Shown: positions 28,531-41,713 of the stretch, piece by piece
Layout of the letters: the number at the start of each line of letters is the position of its first letter
How positions within the stretch are numbered: the stretch's first letter is position 1
Assembly: GCF_020424085.1 (NCBI RefSeq)
Contig: NZ_CP080203.1
Coordinates: forward strand, 1,984,001-2,048,000
Origin: Mycetocola spongiae
GTDB taxonomy: Bacteria; Actinomycetota; Actinomycetes; Actinomycetales; Microbacteriaceae
Reading direction: 5' to 3'
Length of the DNA stretch: 64,000 nt
Notes under the pieces: model-generated
Told to the model about the DNA's origin: nothing
The model's database searches: none
What the model saw: only the letters and a program-made list of their open reading frames with translations
Made by a program: the position numbers and the translations under genes

Positions 28531-29235
28531 GTGACTACTTCCCCGAATCGCGCCGCCGCATACTCGCCGATTCGGGTTCTTATCGTGGATGATGATGCGC
28601 TCTCCCGGGGCGGCCTGGTGGCCCTCCTGGGTTATGCCCCGGATATCGAGGTGATGGGTGAGCGCTCCGATGGTATCGAGGTGAATGCCGCCCTGCTCGA
28701 GTTGCGCCCCGATGTGGCCCTGCTGGATGTCCGGATGCCCCGCGTGGACGGAGTGGCAGCCGTGCAGCTGGCCCAGGGCCTGCCCGTATCCACCCGCTTT
28801 TTGATGATGACGGCCTTTGATGACGACGCGAAGGTTCTGGACGCGATCGCCGCCGGGGCGACGGGCTTCCTCCTGAAGGACGAGGGGCCCGAGGGCATCA
28901 TCGCGGCTATCCGCAATGTCGCCTCGGGGGAGGCGGCGTTCTCGGGGCGCAGCGCGGGGCATCTAACGCGCTGGGTCCGCGAGTCCTCCTCGGCCCTCGC
29001 ACACAGGGATGCGACGGAGCAGATGGCGCTCCTGACCCCGCGCGAACGCGATATTGCCCTGGCCCTGGTTACCGGGGCGGGCGATCGGGAGCTCGCGGCC
29101 ACGCTCCACGTGGCCGAGTCCACCATTAAGTCCACCCTCGCGGCGATTCACACCAAATGGGGCACCAAGAACCGCACGCAGATCGCGGTGCTGGTCGCCC
29201 GCTCCGGCCTGGATCTCGGCCGGCCCTCGAATTAA
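28531..29235 (+). CDS. NarL/LuxR-type response regulator
   Basis: Protein of 234 residues: receiver domain with acidic pair VDDD, phospho-acceptor Asp66 in LLDVRMP and Lys in FLLKDE; then a LuxR helix-turn-helix (about 168-225, LTPRERDIALAL to IKSTLAAIHTKWG). It acts with the preceding kinase. The GTG lies 9 bases after the kinase stop, and TAGACT (28519-28524), which includes that stop codon, stands six bases before the GTG, so a separate leaderless transcript is possible. The receiver-effector linker contains an unusual Ser-rich stretch. Confidence 0.9.
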   Translation: MTTSPNRAAAYSPIRVLIVDDDALSRGGLVALLGYAPDIEVMGERSDGIEVNAALLELRPDVALLDVRMPRVDGVAAVQLAQGLPVSTRFLMMTAFDDDAKVLDAIAAGATGFLLKDEGPEGIIAAIRNVASGEAAFSGRSAGHLTRWVRESSSALAHRDATEQMALLTPRERDIALALVTGAGDRELAATLHVAESTIKSTLAAIHTKWGTKNRTQIAVLVARSGLDLGRPSN

Positions 29236-30320
29236 AGGCGCCACATGGCGGCGGAAATGATCTGCCAGGTCAGATAGATCACGCCGATGCCGATCGGGAT
29301 GAGCGCAGTCAGCCAACCGCGGCGCAGCCGGCGCCCGCCCTCGGCTACCCGGTTGATCTCGCGCCCGCCGGTGCGGTCATCGCTATACATCCGGGTCTGG
29401 CGCAGCGTCTGCCCGCCCACGATATCCAGTACACCAAATGCGCGCCGCAGGAGGTTCTCGTCTCCGTTATAGAAGGGCGTGGGCGAGTAGATAAATACCA
29501 GGTCGTCCACGATCTCCACGTCAAAGGAGGCGCTGTGGTCGATCAGGAGCGCCATCATATCCGGGGTCAAAATATAGAGCGCATCGGTCTCATATTCGCG
29601 CGGGCAATACAGCGTGAAATAGCGGTTGAAGTCACCCTCGAGGGAGAGGCGCTGGTCCCGGCTAAAGGAGGCGGGCAGGTTGCTCATACCGAGGCCAAAA
29701 AGGCTCACGTTATTTTGCAGCGAGTCCAGCACGATATGCGGCAGGCGGCGGTCGATCTGGAAGGCCATATAGCCGTAGACCACCACGCGCTGGCGCTCGC
29801 GCGTCCCGATCGTATAGCGATAGGTCCCGATATCAAAGAATCGCTCGCCCGGCCGGGAATGCACGCGCCCATAGGACGCCCGCGTTCTTCCCGCGCCAAA
29901 GATCATTCCGGGGTAATACGGGTCCGGGGTAACGCCGGTGAACTGCATCCCGTTTTCCCGCGCAAATTCACTCAGCTGGTAATAGCCCAGGTTCACCGGG
30001 CCGCCAAGCTTTGTGAATAGCCGCACCGTTCCGAAGCCGGCCGCGATTTCGACCAGAAGCCCGATGCCCGCGGCCAGGGCCTTGCCGTCCTCGCCGCGCG
30101 CTAGCGCGGTGAAGAGCGCCGAGGCGGTTCCGGCCATCACGGGCAGGAGAATCAGCGCCGCCATGAGGGCAAAGAATACGCGGATATTCGCGCGGGATCC
30201 CGCGCCGGGATAGGCCTGCCGGAGCCAGCGGGTGAAGGTCGCCAATTGCGCGGACGTGGGGCGCTCCCGGAATGCGCGATAGCTGCGTCCCGCCGGATCA
30301 AAGATCGATGACTGCTGCAC
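29232..30320 (-). CDS. Uncharacterised membrane protein
   Basis: I do not recognise a family. With a GTG start at 30320 (GGGGGAAG just upstream) it has 362 residues: a cytoplasmic N-terminus, two transmembrane helices (about 50-75 and 85-105), a soluble region of about 200 residues rich in Tyr and Arg (RYTIGTRERQRVVVYGYMAFQ is beta-rich), and a final transmembrane helix near 335-357. A start at 30422 is also open but lacks a ribosome site and extends toward the terminator array. It follows the rRNA operon on the same strand and overlaps the response regulator stop by TTAA. Confidence 0.65.
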   Translation of the reverse strand: MQQSSIFDPAGRSYRAFRERPTSAQLATFTRWLRQAYPGAGSRANIRVFFALMAALILLPVMAGTASALFTALARGEDGKALAAGIGLLVEIAAGFGTVRLFTKLGGPVNLGYYQLSEFARENGMQFTGVTPDPYYPGMIFGAGRTRASYGRVHSRPGERFFDIGTYRYTIGTRERQRVVVYGYMAFQIDRRLPHIVLDSLQNNVSLFGLGMSNLPASFSRDQRLSLEGDFNRYFTLYCPREYETDALYILTPDMMALLIDHSASFDVEIVDDLVFIYSPTPFYNGDENLLRRAFGVLDIVGGQTLRQTRMYSDDRTGGREINRVAEGGRRLRRGWLTALIPIGIGVIYLTWQIISAAMWRL

Positions 30321-30448
30321 TCTTCCCCCGTATTTTGCGGCCAGCGTCCCATCCTGCCATGTCGCGCGCCCGCATCCGCGTGCGGTGTCGCCCATGGGGT
30401 GGGATCGCGGGCCCGGCGGCACGGGACCGCGGCCACGGGCTGGTGCAT

Positions 30449-30820
30449 GTTAAACAGAAAGGCCTCCCCTAGGAAGCCGCCACGTGCCCAACCAGTGCGT
30501 CTGTTAAACACGAAAGGCCTCCCGGAAGAGGCTCCCAACACCCAACCAGTGTGCGTGTTAAACACAAAAGACCTCCCGGAAGAGGCTCCCAACACCCAAC
30601 CAGTGTGCGTGTTAAACACAAAAGACCTCCCGGAAGAGGCTCCCAACACCCAACCAGTGCGTCTGTTAAACACAAAAGACCTCCCGGAAGAGGCCAACAC
30701 ACACCCATCCTGGGTGTGCGTGTTAAACACGAAAGGCCTCCCGCGGGAGGCCACCACACACCCCCTTGTGGTGTGTGTGTGTTAAATGGAAAAGGCCACC
30801 CTCACGGGTGGCCTCTTCAC
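30449..30820 (-). repeat. Seven tandem terminator-like repeats downstream of the rRNA operon
   Basis: Seven units marked by GTTAAA at 30449, 30503, 30557, 30611, 30665, 30722 and 30781, so periods of 54, 54, 54, 54, 57 and 59 bases. On the minus strand each unit has a GC hairpin followed by TCTTTTGTGTTT or TTTCGTGTTT, the form of an intrinsic terminator, plus a second weaker hairpin (for example CACACCCA/TGGGTGTG). The units nearest the 5S gene have the strongest stems. The array lies between the operon 5S and the next same-strand gene. Confidence 0.88.
30784..30820 (-). terminator. First and strongest terminator after the operon 5S
   Basis: Stem GGCCACCC (30794-30801) with GGGTGGCC (30806-30813), loop TCAC, followed leftward by TTTTCCATTT. 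It is the 5S-proximal unit of the seven-unit array. Confidence 0.9.
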
Positions 30821-30828
30821 GAAAATAA

Positions 30829-30947
30829 GTCCGGCGGTGTCCTACTCTCCCACAGGGTCCCCCCTGCAGTACCATCGGCGCAAAGAGTCTTAGCTTCCGG
30901 GTTCGGAATGTAACCGGGCGTTTCCCTCTCGCTATGGCCGCCGAAAC
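30829..30947 (-). rRNA. rrf: 5S rRNA of the rRNA operon
   Basis: About 119 bases, begins GTTTCGGCGGCC on the minus strand and ends ACACCGCCGGAC. It lies some 150 bases beyond the 23S 3' end. The spacer holds a hairpin GGTTCTCGA/TCGAGAACC (about 31013-31037), a likely processing stem. Confidence 0.96.
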
Positions 30948-31099
30948 AAACATAGACATATCAATCACGAATCAAACAACACACCACACAAAAGTGGCTT
31001 GTTGTTTGGTTCTCGACCGTACATCGAGAACCACTCAGTGGACGCAAACATCACTCTGGACCCCAGACACCAACCTTTAAAAACTGTGTCTGAGTAATG

Positions 31100-36156
<5,057 letters not shown>

Positions 36157-36822
36157 TGTTTATCTCCACGACTAAAAGCCGGGACATTTTATGCCGAACC
36201 CGCCCGGAATAGGACGAGAACTGCGAGTTTGAAACTGACAGAACAAATCATTACTGACTTGCTTTGTTGTTTAAATGTTTTCCAAAGGAATCTCCACCAC
36301 TAAAAAGTGGCCGAGGTTTTTGGCATTTGACATTGTGCACGCTGTTGAGTTCTCAAGGATCGGATACTCCCCATTTCCACACCACAAACGGGTGCTTCTC
36401 CTAGGGGTCACGATATACATCACCATCCACCACGAACTCGCTTCCAAAACCTAAAGGCTTTGAGTGGGGCATCCGAAGTGAAGGATTCCCATCCTGCCAC
36501 ACAAACACAACCGAAACAAGTTCAGAATATTTGGTGGGGATGATCCCCGCTTGAGGCCGACCCGCATTCCGCTTGGCCGCACCTTTGGGGTGATAGGTAA
36601 AACTATACGTGCGATCCACAGAAGCGGCAAATCGAGCCCGTCGCTAGGCGTGTCGCATCACCACTCCCCCGGAAACACGCGGAACTCCCGATTTGCCCCG
36701 GCGCGGTACCCGGTACCCCCGGCGGCCGATGTTGCGGGGAAAATGGGCCTAAACACCATAATGGCCCCGCTGCCCGGGCGAGTCGCACGGGTAACGGGGC
36801 CAGTAGGCCGGGCGGACGGGTC
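36157..36822 (-). promoter_or_regulatory. rRNA operon promoter and leader region
   Basis: No gene is visible in these 666 bases. On the minus strand TTGCCG (36625-36630) and TATAGT (36602-36607) are 17 bases apart and form the best promoter candidate, giving a leader of roughly 440 bases. A boxA element CTTGAGAACTCAACAGC lies at 36341-36357 with GTGCAC after it, the usual actinobacterial antitermination and processing signal. Further promoters may exist upstream; I could not fix them. Confidence 0.7.
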
Positions 36823-37566
36823 CTACTCCGCCGCGGGTGTGGTCTTCTTAGAACCGAAACGGTCCTGGACTCCCCAGCGGGTTACCCGCCACATCGCCTC
36901 GAACACAATATTGCCGCTCATCTTTGAGGTACCGTGCACCCGCTCGATGAAGGTGATCGGAACCTCGGTGATGCTCAGGCCCGCACGCTGGGTATGCCAC
37001 AGCATGTCCACCTGGAAGTTATAGCCGGCGCTCTGGACATCATCGATATTCAGTTCCCGCAGGGCGCGGGCACTGAATACCCGATAGCCACCGGTGACGT
37101 CCTTAACCGGCAGGCGCAGCATGATTCGGGAATAGGCGCTTCCCCCACGGGAGAGCAGGAGGCGGTGCAGCGGCCAGTTTTCCACCTTGCCACCCGGAAT
37201 ATAGCGCGAACCGATCACCAGCTCATAACCCTCATCGGCCTTGGCGAGCATCGCGGGCAGCTGCTCGGGCTGATGCGAACCATCGGCGTCCATCTGCACC
37301 ATGCGCTCAAACCCGTGGTCAAAGGCCCAGGCGAAGCCGGCCTTATAGGCGGCGCCGAGTCCCTGCTTACCGGGACGGTGCAGAACGTGGATGTGATCAT
37401 CCTCGGCGGCCATCGTATCCGCGAGGGCCCCCGTACCATCCGGAGAGTTATCGTCGGCCACAAGAACGTGGACCTCCGGGGTGGCTGCGCGTACGCGTCC
37501 CACGATGAGCGGAAGGTTTTCCAGCTCGTTATAGGTCGGGATGATCACGACGGTCGGAACGCTCAC
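36823..37566 (-). CDS. ppm1: Polyprenol monophosphomannose synthase
   Basis: GT2 family glycosyltransferase of 247 residues that moves mannose from GDP-mannose to polyprenol phosphate at the inner membrane face, supplying lipid-linked mannose for lipoglycans and protein mannosylation. GT-A signatures: VVIIPTYNELENL, VADDNSPDGTG, MDADGSHQPE (metal-binding DxD) and the acceptor-region VTGGYRVFSARAL. The GTG start follows AAGGAGG. It lacks the C-terminal acyltransferase or GtrA-like membrane domain of some relatives. The gene upstream, a polyprenol-mannose-using-type transferase, fits as a partner. Confidence 0.93.
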   Translation of the reverse strand: MSVPTVVIIPTYNELENLPLIVGRVRAATPEVHVLVADDNSPDGTGALADTMAAEDDHIHVLHRPGKQGLGAAYKAGFAWAFDHGFERMVQMDADGSHQPEQLPAMLAKADEGYELVIGSRYIPGGKVENWPLHRLLLSRGGSAYSRIMLRLPVKDVTGGYRVFSARALRELNIDDVQSAGYNFQVDMLWHTQRAGLSITEVPITFIERVHGTSKMSGNIVFEAMWRVTRWGVQDRFGSKKTTPAAE

Positions 37567-37739
37567 GGCGCCTCCTTCAGATTCTGCTGTTGATGCGGCT
37601 CACCCGCGGGTGAAAACCAAAAATTTTGAAACCACCCTAAACGGCGGCGGAATGAACCAGTACCCAGTATCACCCGGCCGGACACCGGCCGAGACCAGGG
37701 CGGACCAAAATGTGATAACCGGCAGGCCCGGGCGGGGAG

Positions 37740-39242
37740 CTATCCCACGTCACGGACCAGACGGTAAACCCAGGTTCGCTTGATCTTCACGAGCTCATCC
37801 ACGCTGAAACCCTGCGCCTCGAATGTCGCCAGATCCTTCGGGGCGCGCTCCGGCTTATCGGAACCGGAAATGACGTACCAGAGGGTATCCACCTCGGCCG
37901 GGACCGGGGTCTCGGCCGCGGGTAGCGCCTCATCCCAGAGAAAATCGGTGCGGTCAAACGCGCGGGTGAGCCCGGGATCGAGGATGCCGCTAAACGCCTC
38001 GGGATAGAGCCGCAGCGCAAGGCGGGGCTTCCGGGAGGGACGAATATCGTCGTTAAAGATCACGGCATCGCCGGGCTCCGCCTGCTCGGCAATAACCTCC
38101 GAGATCTCGCGCAGGTCGCTGCCGTCCTTTCCAAACGCCGAGCGCTGCGAGAGATAGCTCGGGGCGGAGGCAAGGACCAGGCCCACCACCAGCACCCAGG
38201 ACACCAGCACCGATACCGATGCCGATGCCGAGAGCGGGCGGATACGGCGGGCGATCTCACGGATTCCCAGCATCATCATGATGGCCACCGCGGGGGTGCA
38301 GATCGAGAGATAGCGCTGGGAATAACTCGGGGAAACGATGCTGATCAGGCCCAGCAGGATCGGGGGCAGGATCATCCAGGCCAGCGCGAGCGTCTCCAGG
38401 GGCTGCTTCTCGCGACGGCGCAGGACCATCCCCACAATAGCGATCACGATCAGGATCCAGGCGGGGATCGCGAGCGCCCCGCTGCCAAACCACTGCGTGA
38501 TAAACACGCCGTCCCAGCCGGGCGGGCGGTTGGCCAGGAAGCCGATCTGATCGCGCTCCAGATAGCCCATCACGATCACCGGGAGGCTGAAGACCACCGC
38601 GATGCACCCGAAGATCACTGTGCGCCAGAAGCGGTCGGGACCGCGCCGGTTCAGCAGCAGCCAGACACCCAGGACGGGCAGGATCAGCAGCGAATACATA
38701 AACATCGTGGCGGTGAGGGCGAGGCAGATGGCCCAGACCCACCACAGCCAGCGGCGGCGCGGATAGGCATCCAGGAGCGCGATCAGGCCATAAACAATCC
38801 AGACCACGCCGGCCGCGGCCAGGGCATAACCGCGCGCCTCGGAACCGATATTGGTGACGCGGGGAAGGACGGCAAAGATGACCGTGGCGATCGCGGCCAG
38901 GTGGGGTCCCGCCATCCGCCAGACCAAAAGCAAAAGACCCGCGGCGGCAAACCCGACGGCGATGGCCGCGGGCATCCGGGTCGAGAACTCACTCGGACCG
39001 AAGATATCGATCCATCCGTGCAGGAAAACATAATATAAACCGTGCACCGCATCCACCGTGCCCAGCATGGGCCACAGGGAGTCCAGGGAGCGCGTGGCCG
39101 ACATCACGCTCGCGGCCTCATCGCCCCAATAGGACGCGTTGCCCGAGCCAAGCGCACTGATGAACGTGGCGATAACGCCCGCGATCAGTGCGTAGATGGG
39201 TCGCGGAAGGCGGGCCAGTGCCGCCCACCTATTCGTCTGCAT
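37740..39242 (-). CDS. GT39/GT-C family membrane glycosyltransferase
   Basis: Polytopic protein of 500 residues with about eleven membrane segments. The first external loop has YWGDEAASVMSA, where the acidic pair is the catalytic motif of GT-C transferases that use polyprenol-phosphate sugars. The C-terminal 110 residues are soluble and external. Likely a mannosyltransferase fed by the neighbouring Ppm1 product; the acceptor is unknown. Start at 39242 is favoured because GATACT ends six bases before the ATG; longer in-frame starts run through a hairpin. Confidence 0.82.
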   Translation of the reverse strand: MQTNRWAALARLPRPIYALIAGVIATFISALGSGNASYWGDEAASVMSATRSLDSLWPMLGTVDAVHGLYYVFLHGWIDIFGPSEFSTRMPAAIAVGFAAAGLLLLVWRMAGPHLAAIATVIFAVLPRVTNIGSEARGYALAAAGVVWIVYGLIALLDAYPRRRWLWWVWAICLALTATMFMYSLLILPVLGVWLLLNRRGPDRFWRTVIFGCIAVVFSLPVIVMGYLERDQIGFLANRPPGWDGVFITQWFGSGALAIPAWILIVIAIVGMVLRRREKQPLETLALAWMILPPILLGLISIVSPSYSQRYLSICTPAVAIMMMLGIREIARRIRPLSASASVSVLVSWVLVVGLVLASAPSYLSQRSAFGKDGSDLREISEVIAEQAEPGDAVIFNDDIRPSRKPRLALRLYPEAFSGILDPGLTRAFDRTDFLWDEALPAAETPVPAEVDTLWYVISGSDKPERAPKDLATFEAQGFSVDELVKIKRTWVYRLVRDVG

Positions 39243-39335
39243 TGAACCAGTATCCCGATCTTTTACTGGGAACATCCTGATCGACCCCTCAATTGCGTTT
39301 CCCCACGGTGTCCGCGAGATGCGCGGACACTCCCC

Positions 39336-39381
39336 CATAAAACCGCGACGGTCCCCGCACCCAGGGTGCGGGGACCGTCGC
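39336..39381 (-). terminator. Strong terminator of the sugar-acid operon
   Basis: Eighteen-base stem (39345-39362 with 39364-39381) and a one-base apex as written, followed leftward by GGTTTTATG. It ends the MFS-containing operon before the glycosyltransferase. A second hairpin, GTGTCCGCG/CGCGGACAC, lies at 39308-39330. Confidence 0.88.
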
Positions 39382-39398
39382 TGGTCTTCCGGAGGAAA

Positions 39399-40751
39399 CT
39401 ACTCCTTTTCCAGAAGCTTATCGCCCGAGAGCTTGAACTTCCGCGTACCGAACATCATGGCCGCGGCCAGCAGCGGCATGACACCAAGTGCGTAGACACC
39501 CATAACACCGGTATCGGAGTTGGTGATGTCGTTGACCCAGGTGCGCAGGATCGGTGCCACGAATCCACCGAGGTTACCCAGCGAGTTGATCAGACCGATA
39601 CCCGCCGCGGCCGCGGTTCCCGTGAGGAACGCGGTGGGGTAGGACCAGGTGATCGGGCCCACGGCGAGGAACGAACACACGGCGAGCGTGATGAACAGGA
39701 TGCCGAGGAACGGCTGCGCATTGGCGCCGGCCCAGGCCGAACCAAAGATGCACATCGCGGTGGACAGGTAGAAGAAGACACCCATCCGGCGACGACGCAG
39801 CACCGTATTGGCGTGCTTGCCCACGAAATAGCAGGCGAAGAGGGCGAAGAACCACGGGATCGCGGAGAGCAGGCCCACCTCGAAGCCGACCTCCTTGCCC
39901 ACGAGCTGGGCAACCTGCTGCGGCAGGTAGAAGGTGACACCATAAACGGCAATCTGCAGGCAGAAGTAGATGATGGTGAAGTACCAGACGCGACCATTAC
40001 CCATCGCGGAGAACACACCCTTGGGGCCCGTCTCCTCCTTCACGGAATCCTCCAACGCCATCACATCGCGCAGGGCCTTCTTCTCGTCATCATCGAGGAA
40101 CTTCGCCTCCTGGGGGCTATTAACCAGGAAGAAGAACGCGGCGATACCGGCGAATACGGCGAGCAGACCCTCGACGGCAAACATAACCTGCCAGCCGTGG
40201 ACACCCGGGATCTGGTCACCGATATTGATGAGCCAGCCCGAGAGCGGTGCACCGATCATCTGCGAGAACGGCTGCGCGAGGTAGAAGATCGCAAACATGC
40301 GCACGCGGGACTTATTCGGGAACCACGCGGCGAGGAACATGATGACACCGGGGAACAGACCGGCCTCGGTGACACCCAGCAGGAAACGCAGGATGATAAA
40401 CGAGGTCTCGCCCTGTACAAACGCGAAGCACGCGGAGACGATACCCCACGAGATGGCGATGCGGGCCAGCCACATCTTCGCGCCAAACCGGGTCAGCAAC
40501 AGGTTGCTGGGGATTTCAAAGATCGCATAACCGATGAAGAAGATACCGGCACCGAGGGCATAGGCCCCGGCACCAATTCCGCGGTCGATCTCCAATGCCT
40601 GCTGGGCAAAGCCCACATTGGTGCGGTCGAGGAAGGCCACCACATAAAGGATGACCAGCATCGGCATGAGGCGCCGGGACGCCTTAGAAATCGCCGATTT
40701 CAGCTTTGGTGAATTGAGGAGGTCCTGGGTATCGGACTCACGTGTTGACAT
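39399..40751 (-). CDS. MFS transporter of the anion:cation symporter (ACS) family
   Basis: Twelve-helix carrier of 450 residues. FLDRTNVGFA in helix 1, GYAIFEIPSNLLLTRFGAK and RFLLGVTEAGLFPGVI are the ACS signatures shared with tartrate, glucarate and phthalate carriers, so an organic anion such as a sugar acid is the expected cargo. AAAGGAG precedes the ATG. Last gene of the catabolic operon; a 34-codon membrane-protein gene lies directly upstream. Confidence 0.9.
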   Translation of the reverse strand: MSTRESDTQDLLNSPKLKSAISKASRRLMPMLVILYVVAFLDRTNVGFAQQALEIDRGIGAGAYALGAGIFFIGYAIFEIPSNLLLTRFGAKMWLARIAISWGIVSACFAFVQGETSFIILRFLLGVTEAGLFPGVIMFLAAWFPNKSRVRMFAIFYLAQPFSQMIGAPLSGWLINIGDQIPGVHGWQVMFAVEGLLAVFAGIAAFFFLVNSPQEAKFLDDDEKKALRDVMALEDSVKEETGPKGVFSAMGNGRVWYFTIIYFCLQIAVYGVTFYLPQQVAQLVGKEVGFEVGLLSAIPWFFALFACYFVGKHANTVLRRRRMGVFFYLSTAMCIFGSAWAGANAQPFLGILFITLAVCSFLAVGPITWSYPTAFLTGTAAAAGIGLINSLGNLGGFVAPILRTWVNDITNSDTGVMGVYALGVMPLLAAAMMFGTRKFKLSGDKLLEKE

Positions 40752-40790
40752 CTAACTCTCCTTTGAGCGCGGTGCTAAAAAATAGGGTGA

Positions 40791-40895
40791 CTAGGAAAAG
40801 ACCATGAACGCGATGCCGGCGAGGCAGCAGACGATGCCCACGCACAGGTAAATGACCCGTCCGCGGCTCCACGTTCCAAAAAATTTCTCGGGCAT
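40791..40895 (-). CDS. 34-residue single-helix membrane microprotein
   Basis: Short frame in the 155-base gap between the SDR and the MFS gene, which otherwise would be unexplained. It starts MPEKFFGTWSRGR and continues with one hydrophobic helix (residues 14-32, three cysteines) to a TAG stop. AGGAG (40904-40908 on the minus strand), which overlaps the SDR stop, lies eight bases before the ATG. An in-frame ATG two codons earlier is too close to that site. Basic residues before the helix predict a cytoplasmic N-terminus. It may assist or regulate the adjacent carrier; small MFS-associated subunits are known in other systems. No homologue recognised. Confidence 0.7.
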   Translation of the reverse strand: MPEKFFGTWSRGRVIYLCVGIVCCLAGIAFMVFS

Positions 40896-40906
40896 AACCA
40901 TCTCTC

Positions 40907-41674
40907 CTAGTGCATGTAGAGTCCACCATCCACATTCAGCGTCTGACCCGAGATATATCCCGCGTCTTCGCCGATGAGGAAGTGGATTGCCGCTGCGATA
41001 TCGCGGGGGGTTCCCACGCGAGTGACGACGAGATCGGCGACGAGTTCGTCCTTGCGCTCATCGCTCAGGGTGCCGCCCATGATGTCGGTATCGATCGGTC
41101 CGGGCGAAACCGCGTTCACGGTGACATCAAACGGGCCAAGTTCGCGAGCCACCGAGCGGGTGAGACCGATAACGCCGGCCTTGGCCACCGAATACGGGGT
41201 CTTCGAGAAGGTTCCGCCACCACGCTGTGCCGAGACCGAGGAGATATTCACGATGCGGCCCAGGCGGTTCTTCACCATGGTCTCCGCAACACGACGCGTG
41301 ACATAGTGCACGCCGTTGAGGTTGATATTCAGCACGCGGTCCCACTCGGCGGAGTCCAGCTCCAGATACGGGGTGGGCGAGCTGACACCCGCAACATTGG
41401 CGAGGGCGACGATCTGCGGCAGGTTCGCCTCGAGCTCGTCCACGGCCGCGCGCACCGAGGCCTCATCGGCCACGTTGGCGCCCGCGCCGTGGGCACGCAC
41501 ACCAAACTTCTCGGTCAGCTCGGCCGCGACGGCCTTGCTGGCCGCATCGTCGAGGTCGATGACACCCACGGCCCAGCCGCGCTCGGCAAGGTAGGAGGCG
41601 GTGGCGCGGCCGATGCCACGCGCGGAGGCTGCGCCGGTGATGATGACCGAGCGCTCTTCGGGAAAGACATTCAT
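40907..41674 (-). CDS. SDR family oxidoreductase of the sugar-acid operon
   Basis: Classical SDR of 255 residues: TGAASARGIG cofactor loop, an Asp-rich IDLDD after strand two that predicts NAD, VANVAG, catalytic Ser in ISSVSAQ, then YSVAK. The Ala-Ser-Ala-Arg insertion in the glycine loop is slightly unusual. AAGGAG precedes the ATG. Possible tasks are polyol or lactol oxidation feeding the pathway, or interconversion of tetruloses; context does not decide. Confidence 0.88.
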   Translation of the reverse strand: MNVFPEERSVIITGAASARGIGRATASYLAERGWAVGVIDLDDAASKAVAAELTEKFGVRAHGAGANVADEASVRAAVDELEANLPQIVALANVAGVSSPTPYLELDSAEWDRVLNINLNGVHYVTRRVAETMVKNRLGRIVNISSVSAQRGGGTFSKTPYSVAKAGVIGLTRSVARELGPFDVTVNAVSPGPIDTDIMGGTLSDERKDELVADLVVTRVGTPRDIAAAIHFLIGEDAGYISGQTLNVDGGLYMH

Positions 41675-41713
41675 GGTGTTCTCCTTGGTCTAAAAAAGGG
41701 GTGTTACTGAGGG

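Noticed and set aside
30399-30785. Frames encoding repeated peptides (NTKDLPEEAPNTQPV and the like) on both strands of the 54-bp array
   Set aside because: 54 is divisible by three, so any tandem array stays open. Hairpins with T-tails and the place after rRNA explain it as terminators.
30449-30820. CRISPR array
   Set aside because: Whole 54-bp units repeat without unique spacers, and no cas gene is in the window.
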